Of a stretch of DNA of 22,565 nt, positions 1 through 8,400 are shown in pieces. Source of the DNA: Halorhodospira sp. (lineage in GTDB: Bacteria; Pseudomonadota; Gammaproteobacteria; Nitrococcales; Halorhodospiraceae); NCBI GenBank assembly GCA_007121755.1, contig SKJZ01000102.1, forward strand, positions 1-22,565, read 5' to 3'. The notes below the pieces were generated by a model. That model worked only from the letters and a program-made list of their open reading frames with translations, was not told the DNA's origin and made no database searches. A program made the position numbers and the translations under genes. Position 1 is the first letter of the stretch. Each line of letters starts with the position of its first letter.

Positions 1-440
1 CAGTACCACCTGTTAGTCCAATATCACCAGTACCACCAGTTAGACCCTGATCACCCGTTGGTCCAATATCACCAGTACCACCAGTTAGACCCTGATCACC
101 CGTTGGTCCAATATCACCAGTTGGTCCCATATCACCAGTTAGACCCTGATCACCCGTTGGTCCAATATCACCAGTACCACCTGTTAGTCCAATATCACCA
201 GTACCACCAGTTAGACCCTGATCACCTGTTGGTCCAATATCACCAGTACCACCTGTTAGTCCAATATCACCAGTACCACCAGTTAGACCCTGATCACCTG
301 TTGGTCCAATATCACCAGTTGGTCCAATATCACCAGTTAGACCTTGATCACCAGTACCACCTTTGTCACCTGTCGGTCCTTGTTCACCTGTTGGACCCAT
401 ATCACCAGTTAGTCCAATGTCACCAGTTGGTCCAGTTTCT
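1..440 (-). repeat. Tandem Gly-X-Y coding repeats
   Basis: The DNA is built of 9-base triplet-coding units arranged in larger blocks, with stretches such as ccagttagaccctgatcac recurring many times and a 45-base spacing between near-identical blocks. The repeat keeps the reading frame of the collagen-like gene. Such arrays tend to change length by slippage or recombination, and assembly of this segment may have collapsed or expanded copies. Confidence 0.85.
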
Positions 441-514
441 TCCAAAAGAAATGTATCACGCAAAAATGTAGGAGAGACTTTAATTGTCTCCCTTGTCCTT
501 AATTTTAATTTCAT
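1..514 (-). CDS. Collagen-like fibre protein, 3' end beyond the window
   Basis: The reading frame opens with ATG at 514, overlapping the stop of the preceding gene as ATGA, and stays open for about 171 codons to the left edge, so the C-terminus is missing. After a basic N-terminal stretch of about 26 residues (beginning MKLKLRTRE) it becomes an unbroken series of Gly-X-Y triplets such as GPT, GDI, GLT, GDQ and GGT. Collagen-like triplets in phages are usually found in trimeric tail or head fibres, where they form a rigid triple-helical stalk; that role is inferred here from composition and from its place at the end of the structural genes. The DNA is itself repetitive, with a 45-bp unit (five triplets) seen for example at 25 and again at 70. 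Fibre identity is likely; whether it is on head or tail is not visible. Confidence 0.8.
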   Translation of the reverse strand, partial: MKLKLRTRETIKVSPTFLRDTFLLEETGPTGDIGLTGDMGPTGEQGPTGDKGGTGDQGLTGDIGPTGDIGPTGDQGLTGGTGDIGLTGGTGDIGPTGDQGLTGGTGDIGLTGGTGDIGPTGDQGLTGDMGPTGDIGPTGDQGLTGGTGDIGPTGDQGLTGGTGDIGLTGGT

Positions 515-888
515 ATGCTTGTAATGTTATTAATTACAATTATTTTTCCTTTCAATAGTGTTGTTGACATTTCTACCACATCATCAACAAAAAAAACATC
601 ACGATGGTAGGTTCCAGCATTCCATTCTTTTGTTATTGCAGGATCAATTTTAAATGTTATAATTTCATTAAAATCACCTGAAACGGTTATTTCACCATTT
701 TCAAGTGAAGAGGAATGTAATAATTTAGTGTTTGCTGTGAGACCTGTACGTATATCCATTTTGATCAGATCATATCCTGATAAATCAACTGGATTATCGT
801 CATCGTCTGTGATTGTGTAGGTCTCGAAATATGTGTTACCTTTTACGATTTCCAGAGTGGGCAATCGCAGTGTTTGGGTAATAATCAT
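511..888 (-). CDS. Structural protein of unknown function, 125 residues
   Basis: I chose the ATG at 888 (protein begins MIITQTLRLPTLEIVKG) rather than the in-frame ATG at 942, because the upstream one lies inside a terminator hairpin and only the shorter form leaves room for a leader. The protein is beta-rich and acidic in places (TDDDDNP), with no signal peptide or membrane segment. A passage like GTYHRDVFFVDD suggests the immunoglobulin-like or baseplate-wedge-like small proteins that accompany phage fibres, but I do not recognise the family. Its stop overlaps the start of the collagen-like gene as ATGA, so the two are probably translationally coupled, and this protein may be an adaptor or base for that fibre. 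It follows a terminator and a copy of the repeated TCGTATTTA motif, so it may begin a separate transcript. Confidence 0.7.
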   Translation of the reverse strand: MIITQTLRLPTLEIVKGNTYFETYTITDDDDNPVDLSGYDLIKMDIRTGLTANTKLLHSSSLENGEITVSGDFNEIITFKIDPAITKEWNAGTYHRDVFFVDDVVEMSTTLLKGKIIVINNITSI

Positions 889-906
889 GGTATGTTTATT
901 TTCATA

Positions 907-915
907 TAAATACGA
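907..915 (-). promoter_or_regulatory. Copy A of the TCGTATTTA motif
   Basis: The minus strand reads TCGTATTTA followed by TATGAAAA, and the ATG at 888 comes 18 bases later. It lies directly after the U-tract of the terminator that follows the capsid gene. Three further copies occur at other gene gaps, which makes chance unlikely. Promoter is the leading idea; the sequence does not match the Bacteroidetes -7 box (TAnnTTTG) cleanly. Confidence 0.45.
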
Positions 916-948
916 AAAATAAAAAGGGACACCGTTTGGCATCCCTTT
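915..948 (-). terminator. Rho-independent terminator after the major capsid gene
   Basis: In minus-strand RNA an 11-pair stem forms (AAAGGGAUGCC against GGUGUCCCUUU with loop AAAC), followed by UUAUUUUU. Two of the pairs are G-U, so the same DNA would have two mismatches if read on the plus strand; this shows the terminator acts on minus-strand transcripts. It lies about 40 bases after the capsid gene stop. Confidence 0.8.
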
Positions 949-988
949 CCCCTAAAATTAAAACAAATGAATAATTAAAAAAGAATAA

Positions 989-1885
989 TTAGGAATCCTG
1001 CAAGATTGGAACAACTCCAACAAAGTCAGTTCTGCGATATTTTGCACCTGACCATGCTTCTGCAGAAAGTATGTCGCCATAATATTCAGGACGATTTTCT
1101 GAATCATACAGATAGGTTTGTGACTTAGCCACAGACACGGTATCTTTATGATAAGCCAGACCTATTTCGATATCACTTGAAGCACCACCATGACCAACGT
1201 CACGAACGGTACCGGTGTTGGTTGCATTAACAACGTAAGGCATTTTAACAACTTGGAATCCATAGAATTCTTTGTTGAACATTGCCAAACCGTCATTATC
1301 AACGATATCAAATTTTTCAATTACACTATCATGTAACTGATAGAACATGGTTGCAGGAAGCAACAGGATACGACCAGTAGAAGGAACCTTCTGCTTGTCA
1401 AGGATCTTAGCTGCTTTCTTTACGTCTGCTTCTGTGAGTGCCTTACGGGTACCGCTAGCACCGGGTGCTTCTGCGGGTTCGCTATCACCACTGGTTTCAA
1501 CGTATTTTCCACTTTGCTTACCAATGTACCAGTTTTTGAATGCTGTGTACATGATGTGTTCGCCAATTCCACCCATGAAGTCTTTGGCAACGCTCATTGC
1601 CTTATCATAGGTTATGTCTTTTGTATCAAATTTACCAATCCTTACAGGTGGTAACTGATAACTATCGATATCATATTCAACTGTGGTATCGGTACGTTCT
1701 GTAACGGCCACAGGATACGATGAGTTGTTTGTTAAAATGGTACCCGGAGTTCCAGCGTTAGGAATATAAACTTTGTTGTTGTTTACATATACTGAATCAT
1801 CTTTACCCAAACGGGTTAAAACGTTCCACTGTGAATAAAAGTTATCCTCAATAACGGGTAACCAAATTTCTTTGTTTACGCTCAT
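989..1885 (-). CDS. Major capsid protein (probable)
   Basis: A 298-residue protein beginning MSVNKEIWLPVIEDNFYSQ, a form often seen at the start of capsid proteins of Bacteroidetes phages. It has long stretches typical of HK97-fold shells: an extended beta-rich N-terminal part (residues 1-75), a region around 75-120 with conserved-looking helix (KDITYDKAMSVAKDFMGGIG), a disordered Gly/Pro/Glu loop near 128-145, a helical segment, and a C-terminal part that ends with an acidic-aromatic stretch and a VGVVPILQDS tail. It is soluble, with no signal peptide. It lies downstream of a ClpP-type protease-scaffold gene and a decoration-like gene, and is followed by a strong terminator, as expected for a highly expressed shell protein. 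No scaffold region is visible inside it. The fold is inferred from context and overall pattern. Confidence 0.75.
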   Translation of the reverse strand: MSVNKEIWLPVIEDNFYSQWNVLTRLGKDDSVYVNNNKVYIPNAGTPGTILTNNSSYPVAVTERTDTTVEYDIDSYQLPPVRIGKFDTKDITYDKAMSVAKDFMGGIGEHIMYTAFKNWYIGKQSGKYVETSGDSEPAEAPGASGTRKALTEADVKKAAKILDKQKVPSTGRILLLPATMFYQLHDSVIEKFDIVDNDGLAMFNKEFYGFQVVKMPYVVNATNTGTVRDVGHGGASSDIEIGLAYHKDTVSVAKSQTYLYDSENRPEYYGDILSAEAWSGAKYRRTDFVGVVPILQDS

Positions 1886-1919
1886 AATTTTTTATTTTTT
1901 ATTAATATAATGTTATTTT

Positions 1920-2732
1920 TTACTCGTCTGCATCCAATGATAATGCTGTAGCAGCAGAATCAAGAACAACGAATTCTGTCATTGGTGCGTCTGCATTTTG
2001 TGTTCCAGTCGCAACCTTATTTGATGTAACCAGTTCGGTCCAAAGGGTTATGTCCATATCTTCGGTCAAACCTGAAATGGTCCCAATAAACGTAATTGGT
2101 GCTGTATGCAAATTAAGTAATCCTCTTGTGGAAGGGTCACCATCATGTGCCTTCATGACATCTGAAAGCCAAAACACACTTTGGGGTGTTCCTTCAACTT
2201 CATAATCACCGGTTAAACCGGTTAATTCGATTGTTGCACCAACAGGCATTGGTTTACTGGTCGTTAGTTTCACATCAAGGACGTAATCATCACTTACATG
2301 TGTTGGGTTGGTATAGGTGGTAACCCATGTTATTTCGTTTCCATCAACGGTTATTTCCATTGAAGCAGAAACGGTTTCCAACTCGTCCCTTGTGGTTTCT
2401 TGAGTTCCCGTTTGAACAAATTTCTTGCCATCGAACATAAATGTTGCATAATGAGCCATATTTGAGACACCATCAATTGTTTTGCCATAAAACCCGTCAC
2501 CAAAAATGGTATCATGGGTTTCGCCGACAATATTGAAGGTACTCACAATTAAGGTTGCACCAACAGGTAAATTATCCGAAGGTGTCACGTTGATTGTGGT
2601 ATTTGCACCAAGTTTGGTAACCTTTACAAAAGTTCCAATATTGGCGACCTCAAGGGCTACAACATTGTTCTGATTTGGACTGACGGTTTTAATGTCTTTT
2701 GCGCCAAACGGAAAATGAATTGTACTTGACAT
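1920..2732 (-). CDS. Decoration or head-fibre-like protein (putative)
   Basis: A 270-residue, beta-rich protein with many Thr, Val and Gly residues and few charged helices. The first part (about 1-120) has a pattern of short strands seen in phage head-decoration or head-fibre proteins (GATLIVSTFN, ATFMFDGKKFVQTGT); the second part (about 125-255) looks like an added immunoglobulin-like domain (DGNEITWVTTYTNPT, ADAPMTEFVVLDS). It sits between the protease-scaffold gene and the capsid gene, with gaps of 24 and 34 bases and no terminator, which is the usual place of a capsid decoration protein. I do not recognise a specific family; the role rests on position and composition. Confidence 0.6.
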   Translation of the reverse strand: MSSTIHFPFGAKDIKTVSPNQNNVVALEVANIGTFVKVTKLGANTTINVTPSDNLPVGATLIVSTFNIVGETHDTIFGDGFYGKTIDGVSNMAHYATFMFDGKKFVQTGTQETTRDELETVSASMEITVDGNEITWVTTYTNPTHVSDDYVLDVKLTTSKPMPVGATIELTGLTGDYEVEGTPQSVFWLSDVMKAHDGDPSTRGLLNLHTAPITFIGTISGLTEDMDITLWTELVTSNKVATGTQNADAPMTEFVVLDSAATALSLDADE

Positions 2733-2756
2733 ATCTTTATTTTTTTATGTTATGTG

Positions 2757-3365
2757 TTATTTTTTGGTTGCTCTAACCAATTTCAAATAGGTTTCGGTAT
2801 CGATTTCACCATTTTTCCACTGCTTCACGATATCTTCTTTACCGATAAATTGATCTGATTTGGTTATAACATCCGATAATTTTTTGGTTTGTTTTGGTTT
2901 TTCGGGTATTGAAGACATAAGGGTTTTAACCACATTAATCCCTTGTTCAACTCCGATATTTATCCATTCATCCCTTGATTCTTCCTTGATTCTTCCTGAT
3001 TTGACGGCTTCATCAAGATATGTTGTTAATTCATTGGCCATTTCTTCGGCTTCATCAACCTCATTTTTGGCTAATTTTTTCTTCAATTCTTCAATCTCTT
3101 CCTTCAACTTTTTGATTGTGTCGTCTTTATCTTCTTCTTCTTCCTCTTCTTTTTTCTCGTCTTCTTTTTCTTCTTCTTCGTCTTCTTTCTTATCTTCAAC
3201 ATCTTCGATTGAATCGTTGGTTTCTTCGGATTTGTTTTCGACAACGTTCTCAACAGTTTCAGAAGTTTCTTCGGATGTTTCTGTTGGTTCTTCAATTGGT
3301 TCTACTGTTGTGGTCACAGTTTCTTCCTCTTGTTGATTATCCTGTAAATTTTCTAATATTTCCAT
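2757..3365 (-). CDS. Possible nested scaffold protein from internal start
   Basis: The ATG at 3365 (Met219 of the protease gene) begins MEILENLQDNQQ exactly where the protease part ends and the acidic scaffold-like part starts. It is preceded by AACAAAAAAAACATAAATATT, an A/T-rich leader much like those before other genes here. Nested, in-frame scaffolds inside protease genes are known, with lambda C and Nu3 as the classic case. This is an inference from position only. Confidence 0.35.
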   Translation of the reverse strand: MEILENLQDNQQEEETVTTTVEPIEEPTETSEETSETVENVVENKSEETNDSIEDVEDKKEDEEEEKEDEKKEEEEEEDKDDTIKKLKEEIEELKKKLAKNEVDEAEEMANELTTYLDEAVKSGRIKEESRDEWINIGVEQGINVVKTLMSSIPEKPKQTKKLSDVITKSDQFIGKEDIVKQWKNGEIDTETYLKLVRATKK

Positions 3366-4019
3366 AATATTTATGTTTTTTTTGTTGAGAAATTTATCTA
3401 AAACTTCTCCCAGTTCTTGTTTGGTTTCTTTATTTTGAGGTTTATTTTGGCTTTTTTCTTCAATATAACCATCAATAAATCCCTTTTCAATTGCTTCTGC
3501 AGATGATATGAAATCCTCTTTGGTCATTAATTCTAAAACCCCCTCTTTTGTCATTTTTGTTCGTTCACTATAAAGATCCACCAATTGTTTGTCCAGATCT
3601 TCAAGTTGTTCCAAAATTCGTTTAAAGTCATCTGAGTTCCCCATTGCCATAATGGATGGTTTATGAATTAAATATCTTGAATTTTTTGAAATTAATCTCT
3701 CATCACCAGCCAATGAAATTATGGTTGCTGCAGAAGCAGATGATCCAACTATTTTGGTTGTAACTTTATTTTTCAGAGAACGAATATAGTCATAAATTGC
3801 AAGTGCTTCAAAAAGGTTGCCACCATACGATTTAATATTGATTGTTATTCGACCGGTAATGTTTGATAAATCTTTTTTAAAATCATCAAAATTATAACCA
3901 TGATCAAATATTGAATCACCACCAATGGGACCATTTATATGTATTTCGTTATCTTCAACCGAATTCTTTATTCTTATGAATTCGTTTTTTATGTTGTTAT
4001 GAAATTGTATGTGTTTCAT
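2757..4019 (-). CDS. ClpP-like prohead protease fused to scaffold-like region
   Basis: A 420-residue protein with two parts. Residues about 20-190 are a ClpP/S49-type serine protease: a substrate-binding SYGGN at 64-68, the nucleophile Ser96 in GSSASAA, His119 in LIHKP, and a plausible third member Asp148 in LVDLYSERT. Such proteases mature the head by cutting the scaffold and capsid. Residues about 220-330 are extremely rich in Glu, Asp, Thr and Lys and predicted coiled coil (DDTIKKLKEEIEELKKKL), followed by a helical C-terminus ending LVRATKK; this is the pattern of a scaffold domain. The ATG overlaps the preceding connector stop as TGATG. An internal Met219 preceded by an A-rich stretch could give a separate 202-residue scaffold. 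Confidence 0.88.
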   Translation of the reverse strand: MKHIQFHNNIKNEFIRIKNSVEDNEIHINGPIGGDSIFDHGYNFDDFKKDLSNITGRITINIKSYGGNLFEALAIYDYIRSLKNKVTTKIVGSSASAATIISLAGDERLISKNSRYLIHKPSIMAMGNSDDFKRILEQLEDLDKQLVDLYSERTKMTKEGVLELMTKEDFISSAEAIEKGFIDGYIEEKSQNKPQNKETKQELGEVLDKFLNKKNINIMEILENLQDNQQEEETVTTTVEPIEEPTETSEETSETVENVVENKSEETNDSIEDVEDKKEDEEEEKEDEKKEEEEEEDKDDTIKKLKEEIEELKKKLAKNEVDEAEEMANELTTYLDEAVKSGRIKEESRDEWINIGVEQGINVVKTLMSSIPEKPKQTKKLSDVITKSDQFIGKEDIVKQWKNGEIDTETYLKLVRATKK

Positions 4020-4528
4020 CAGTATGGTATTATGTTTAACCTTCGTTTTCCATGAAACTTTATAATGGAAGGTTTTAATTCTTTATTAATTTCAAAATTT
4101 GCAAACAACGCATTGTCTTTCTTTTCAGCAAGACCATATCGTTGCATACGCTTAATTAACATATATACGGTCCTCAATATTTCCATTCTCGCATCAAATC
4201 TCGAATTCCTGTCAATAATTGTGGCACCACCTTCAACAAACATCTGCAGAATACCCTTATCGGTTATATTCTGTGAAATGTAATCAAAATTGTTGTACAA
4301 TACACCCCAAGCAATAATGGGTTTAATAAATTTATCAATAAACTGGTAATAGTTGTCGTCTTCATTATTAATTAATGATTCATAAAACTCTTCACCAATC
4401 CATTGTTTAACCCACATTTCTTCAGCAACCTCAATCTGTGTCTGTTTAATAAGACCCTCTGAAAGATTGCGATTGAAGGCAATATTAAAGACTTCTGATT
4501 CTGTAATATTTAAATTACTCTTTATCAT
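4019..4528 (-). CDS. Head-tail connector protein (putative)
   Basis: A 169-residue, largely helical protein beginning MIKSNLNITESEVFNIAF. It has the features of phage head-completion or head-tail adaptor proteins: a helical N-terminal half with aromatic residues (EEMWVKQWIGEEFYESL, residues about 36-52), a central helix near IKPIIAWGVLYNNF, and a C-terminal basic end. It resembles the small connector proteins found beside capsid genes in Bacteroidetes phages, though I cannot name the family with certainty. It overlaps the 59-residue gene upstream by 14 bases and touches the protease gene downstream (TGATG), so the three are one translational unit. No membrane or signal segment is present. Confidence 0.6.
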   Translation of the reverse strand: MIKSNLNITESEVFNIAFNRNLSEGLIKQTQIEVAEEMWVKQWIGEEFYESLINNEDDNYYQFIDKFIKPIIAWGVLYNNFDYISQNITDKGILQMFVEGGATIIDRNSRFDARMEILRTVYMLIKRMQRYGLAEKKDNALFANFEINKELKPSIIKFHGKRRLNIIPY

Positions 4529-4694
4529 CTTCCTTTACAACTTTTTTCTTTACCCTTTTAACGGCAGGATGACCCATTTTATATAAAAATTCAAGATTTT
4601 CCTGTGGAACCTCATATGTTAAATATACAAATCCCCTACCCGGAAAGACAATGTGATGACCAAGATATTTTTCAACTAATCTATATTCGTACAT
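4515..4694 (-). CDS. Small basic phage protein, 59 residues
   Basis: A short gene starting at ATG 4694 (MYEYRLVEKYLGHHIVFPGR) and ending 14 bases into the connector gene. It has a compact N-terminal part with a short strand-turn pattern (HHIVFPGRGFVYLTYEVP), then a helix and a sharply charged C-terminal tail (VKRVKKKVVKEDDKE). It is the first gene after a strong terminator and before the connector, and its frame is clean with no competing gene in the space. Small proteins of this type often precede connector genes in phages of this kind; the function is unknown. I see no cysteine cluster or signal peptide. Confidence 0.65.
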   Translation of the reverse strand: MYEYRLVEKYLGHHIVFPGRGFVYLTYEVPQENLEFLYKMGHPAVKRVKKKVVKEDDKE

Positions 4695-4702
4695 AGCATT
4701 AA

Positions 4703-4737
4703 TTTTTTAAAATGGGTGTGGGAAAAGACCCACACCC
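4703..4737 (-). terminator. Terminator after the tail tube gene
   Basis: A perfect 9-pair stem (GGGTGTGGG with CCCACACCC, arms 4714-4722 and 4729-4737) with a 6-base loop lies just after the stop at 4753. The minus-strand RNA continues with AUUUUAAAAAAUU. It separates the tail tube gene from the 59-residue gene and head genes; the downstream genes may be reached by read-through or a separate promoter. Confidence 0.75.
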
Positions 4738-4752
4738 GTGAATTTATTATTG

Positions 4753-5334
4753 TTATTCTGGCCAGTTTACGAAAGCTGCAGTACCACCTGCTAATCCCTC
4801 ACTTAGTGATGCAGTACCATCTGCAACGAAATATTCTTCGGTTCCAGAAACACGTCCGAAAATTAATTCATAACGGTTTCCTTCTTCGATATCCTGAATT
4901 GACAGTCCGGAATTGAAGTTAGATTCTAGGTTCATCCAAGGACGGTTAGCACCCATCTTATCGAGCGGTGCAATACCAGAAATCCAATAACGGTTGTTAC
5001 CATCCCTGCGTATGATCACCAGACCACAAGCGGTTTGATTTCTTAATTCATCAAGCAATACTTGTAATTCTTGTTTTTGGTTTGAAAACCAAGCAGTTAG
5101 TGTCTGTTCAGAGAAGAAACCCCTGTTGGCCGTACCGTTGTTTTCAAATTGAACAGCGTCAAAGTCACCTTCAACGATTGCAAAATTCTTATTCAGTTTC
5201 ATGGTAACTGCTGTCAGTTTCTCATCAACATCAAAGGTATAGCTATCTATATCTTCATATGACGCAATAAACAGTCTATTATCGTTCCCAGGAACAGTAA
5301 TTTCGCATGGTTTGAAATAATTTGTAATACTCAT
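4753..5334 (-). CDS. Major tail (tube) protein (probable)
   Basis: A 193-residue protein beginning MSITNYFKPCEITVPGNDNR. The alternation of strands and short loops, the absence of long helices apart from one near TAWFSNQKQELQVLLDELRN, and the length agree with siphophage tail tube proteins. It lies immediately downstream of the tape measure gene and has a TCGTATTTA motif in front and a strong terminator behind, so it is probably a single-gene, highly expressed transcript, as expected for the protein needed in many copies per tail. A distinct family could not be named. An alternative is a minor tail protein, but the expression signals favour the tube. Confidence 0.65.
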   Translation of the reverse strand: MSITNYFKPCEITVPGNDNRLFIASYEDIDSYTFDVDEKLTAVTMKLNKNFAIVEGDFDAVQFENNGTANRGFFSEQTLTAWFSNQKQELQVLLDELRNQTACGLVIIRRDGNNRYWISGIAPLDKMGANRPWMNLESNFNSGLSIQDIEEGNRYELIFGRVSGTEEYFVADGTASLSEGLAGGTAAFVNWPE

Positions 5335-5385
5335 AATTGTATGTTTTTATTATATAATAATTATTATAGTGTTTTCCATTTTAAA

Positions 5386-5394
5386 TAAATACGA
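5386..5394 (-). promoter_or_regulatory. Copy B of the TCGTATTTA motif
   Basis: The minus strand reads TCGTATTTA then TTTAAAAT, starting 6 bases after the tape measure stop. The tail tube ATG at 5334 follows 51 bases downstream through a very A/T-rich leader. It shares core and flank with copies A, C and D. Confidence 0.45.
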
Positions 5395-5400
5395 TTTTTT

Positions 5401-8400
5401 TTACAGGTCACCTTTAACCTCAACCTTTCTCACCCTGTTTTGTGTGGACGATATATCTCTTTCCGTTACCACGACTGGTATGTGACCAATTTCATCCACA
5501 ACTTCACGGATAAGATCGCTCATATCAATGCGTTCAAAATCTTGTCTTGGTTCATACATTCCACCCGAATCAAATTGTCGTATTGTTGTATGGAAAATTC
5601 CACCGTCACCATATGTTGTGGTTCCAAATGGTTCACCATGTTCTTGATTAATTTGATCCAACATTTGTGCTCTGGTTGCGTCTTTTTTATTGACAATTGC
5701 CAAATATTCACCCCTTTCTGCTTCAAATATGGACCCATCCGAACCCCTGAAAACCGTTCCACCTTGTGAATGTGGTTTACCTCCAATCATCCCACCCTTT
5801 GCCAATCGGGGTGGTGTTGGTTGTTGTGTTTGCATTATCTGGTTGATCAATCCTGCTGTCTGTGCAACATATCCAATTGCCATTGGAATTGCCTGTGGAA
5901 AACCAATCTTCCATGTTTGTGCAAGTCCAAGTGCCAGTGCAATGGTGGCATCAGCAATGGCCATTGCCTTGAAAAATGAACTTTCTTTTTGTTGGGCATC
6001 CATTAATTGTGACAATCCCTGTGTCATGCTTCGATATGACATTAACATTGCCTGCGCTTGTGCCTGTGCATTCTCACGCCTGAATTTTAATAAATCTTCA
6101 TCCAACCTTTCAATGGCCTTATTATATTCATCTTGTGAAATAATTTTATCATTCAACCATTGTTGATAATTTTCTCTTCTTCTGTCAAATTCAGCTTCTT
6201 CACCTTCACGTATCTGTATCAGGTGTTCCATGTATCTGGTACGTTCTTCTTCAAATTCTTGAAGTTCAATTTCCTGTTCCCTTAACCTTCTCTGGCGATT
6301 AAGTTCCTCAACCAACATTTCATATTCCTGTTGAGTTACCAGTTTGTTTTCAAGGTGTTCTTTTAATTGATTAACCTCCCTGTCATACCATTGACTTATT
6401 TCATTTAACTTCTGTTCACCTTCATACTTTTGTTCCAGTTCCTGAAGAGCAATGTAATATTCTTCAGATGTAATTAATTGATTCTCAAACTTTTCACGAA
6501 GCATTTGTCTTTCCTGAATATATCCCTCATCAAGAATACTCATTCTGGCATCACGGAAAAATTCATCAACCTGTAATCGTCTCTCTACTTCTGCTTCGTT
6601 TATCTCTTGAAGAAGTTTATCATATTGTTCGTGTGTTAAAATCTCATCTTCATAATACTGATCAAGTTGTTTTAATTTATCACTGAAATAACCACTCAAT
6701 GTATTCCTGATTTCTTCTAAGTGTCGTTCCTCATTCTCCTTTTCTCTTCTGTGAAATTCTTCAATTAAATCTTCTCTTCTTTTTGCAAATTCTTCTTCCA
6801 ATATTAATCTTTCAGAGTGTGTCAAATCATCATTTGCCAATGCTTCCCTTCTTTCAATTTCAAATAATTGTAAATAAGAATCTAAACTACCTTCCCTTAT
6901 TGTTTCCAATTTAGCAGCAGCAACCTCTTCACGCTTTAATCTTTCTTGACGTATTATTTCTTGTTCTTCCGCTTCCTGTTTTTCCAATACGGTAAGACCC
7001 ATTGATATTGTTCTGAATCTTAATTTTGCGGTTTCTAATTTTTCTGTGTGACTTTCAATAAGTTTTTCTCGTTCAATATATTGTTCTTCAAGTATTTTTG
7101 TTTCATCAATATATCTTTGTTCTGCTCTGGAAATGTGATCTTCCGAAAAACCCAATGCTTTTGAAATTTCTCTTTCTGCCTCTGCCTGTTCCCTTCTCAA
7201 TTCAATTAATTCTTTGGCTTTCTCATTTGCTAATGACAAATTTTTAATCTCACCTTCTTTAAAACGAATGATGTCTTTTTCCAATTCAAGTCTTTCTTCA
7301 AGATGACCGGTTTTTGCGTAAATTTCTGTTTGTTTTTCGTAATGTTCCTGATCAAGAGCAATCAACTCTTCACTTAACTCCCCCAATGATTTAATAATAT
7401 CTCGTCTTCTCTCATCAATAAATTCATAAAGTTTATTAACATCTCTTTGTGTTCCTTTGAAATCTCTTTCAAATTCTTCATACCAACCCGTTAACTCCAA
7501 AAATTCACGGGGAATTACATCAGCACGACTTAAATCACCAGACGTGTCAACCAAACGATCAATGTGTTCTCTTAATTCATTTAGACCATCCAATTCATTC
7601 TGTTGTTCATCAATGGTTTCTTTGGTTAATTTTAACCTTTCTTGTAAATTTTGAAGGGTTATAACCTGAGTTAAACCACCCTGAACACCCAAAATATTTA
7701 ATAGTCTAACTTGTTTATCTAATTCATCACTAAGTTGTTGACTTTTTCTGTGATATGTGGTGAAACCTTTATTAATTGAATCCATTGATTCTGCAATCTC
7801 TTGAACCTCATCTTTTACTTTTTCAACTTCTGAACCCAAATCTCTCCAAAAGATTAGCCAGTCAGCAGCCCTTCTAATGGCAGCAGTAACAGAATCAAAA
7901 TGTCTAACCAGCGCATATACACCAGCACCCAAAGCGGCAACCCCCGCAACGATTAATCCAATGGGGTTTGCTGTCATTGCAGCATTCCATGCCCACTGTG
8001 CGGCAGTTGCAATCTTAACAGCAGCAACTTTGCCCAAAATAACCAATCTGCTTTCTTTTTGAAGCAAATTAGACACGGTTTGCAATGCATTTGATACCTG
8101 TTGAACAGCAACCAATCTCTGCATTGTCTGCCTGAATTTCTCGCTTTCAAAACCAAGCAATGCCTGTACCCCAAGCACACCCTGAAAGCCCGCTGTGAGT
8201 CCTCTGGTAGCGTCCACAACGGTATTTATTACCATTGCATCGTCAGCAAAGATCTTGACCTCCCTGTTCACCCTATCAATAGCATCCTGCAATTCAGCAG
8301 CTTCACCACGTAACCTACGATATGCTTCCGATGATGTGTCACCAGCAAGTGCCATTTCCTGCAATGATCTACGCATTTCAGTAAGACGCTTACGGGCATT

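Noticed and set aside
58..471. Plus-strand frame rich in Tyr, His and Gln
   Set aside because: It is the antisense of the collagen-like repeat; the minus frame has a normal start, ATGA coupling and regular Gly-X-Y pattern.
889..942. Longer N-terminus for the 125-residue protein from ATG 942
   Set aside because: That ATG lies inside the stem of the capsid terminator, and the added residues look like random translation of the leader.
3104..3295. Minus-strand Lys-rich frame of 63 codons
   Set aside because: It is a frame-shifted shadow within the protease-scaffold gene, produced by the GAA/AAG-rich DNA.
2860..3336. Plus-strand Ser-rich frame
   Set aside because: Antisense of the acidic Glu/Asp-rich part of the protease-scaffold gene (GAA/GAT read backwards as TTC/ATC); no start signals.
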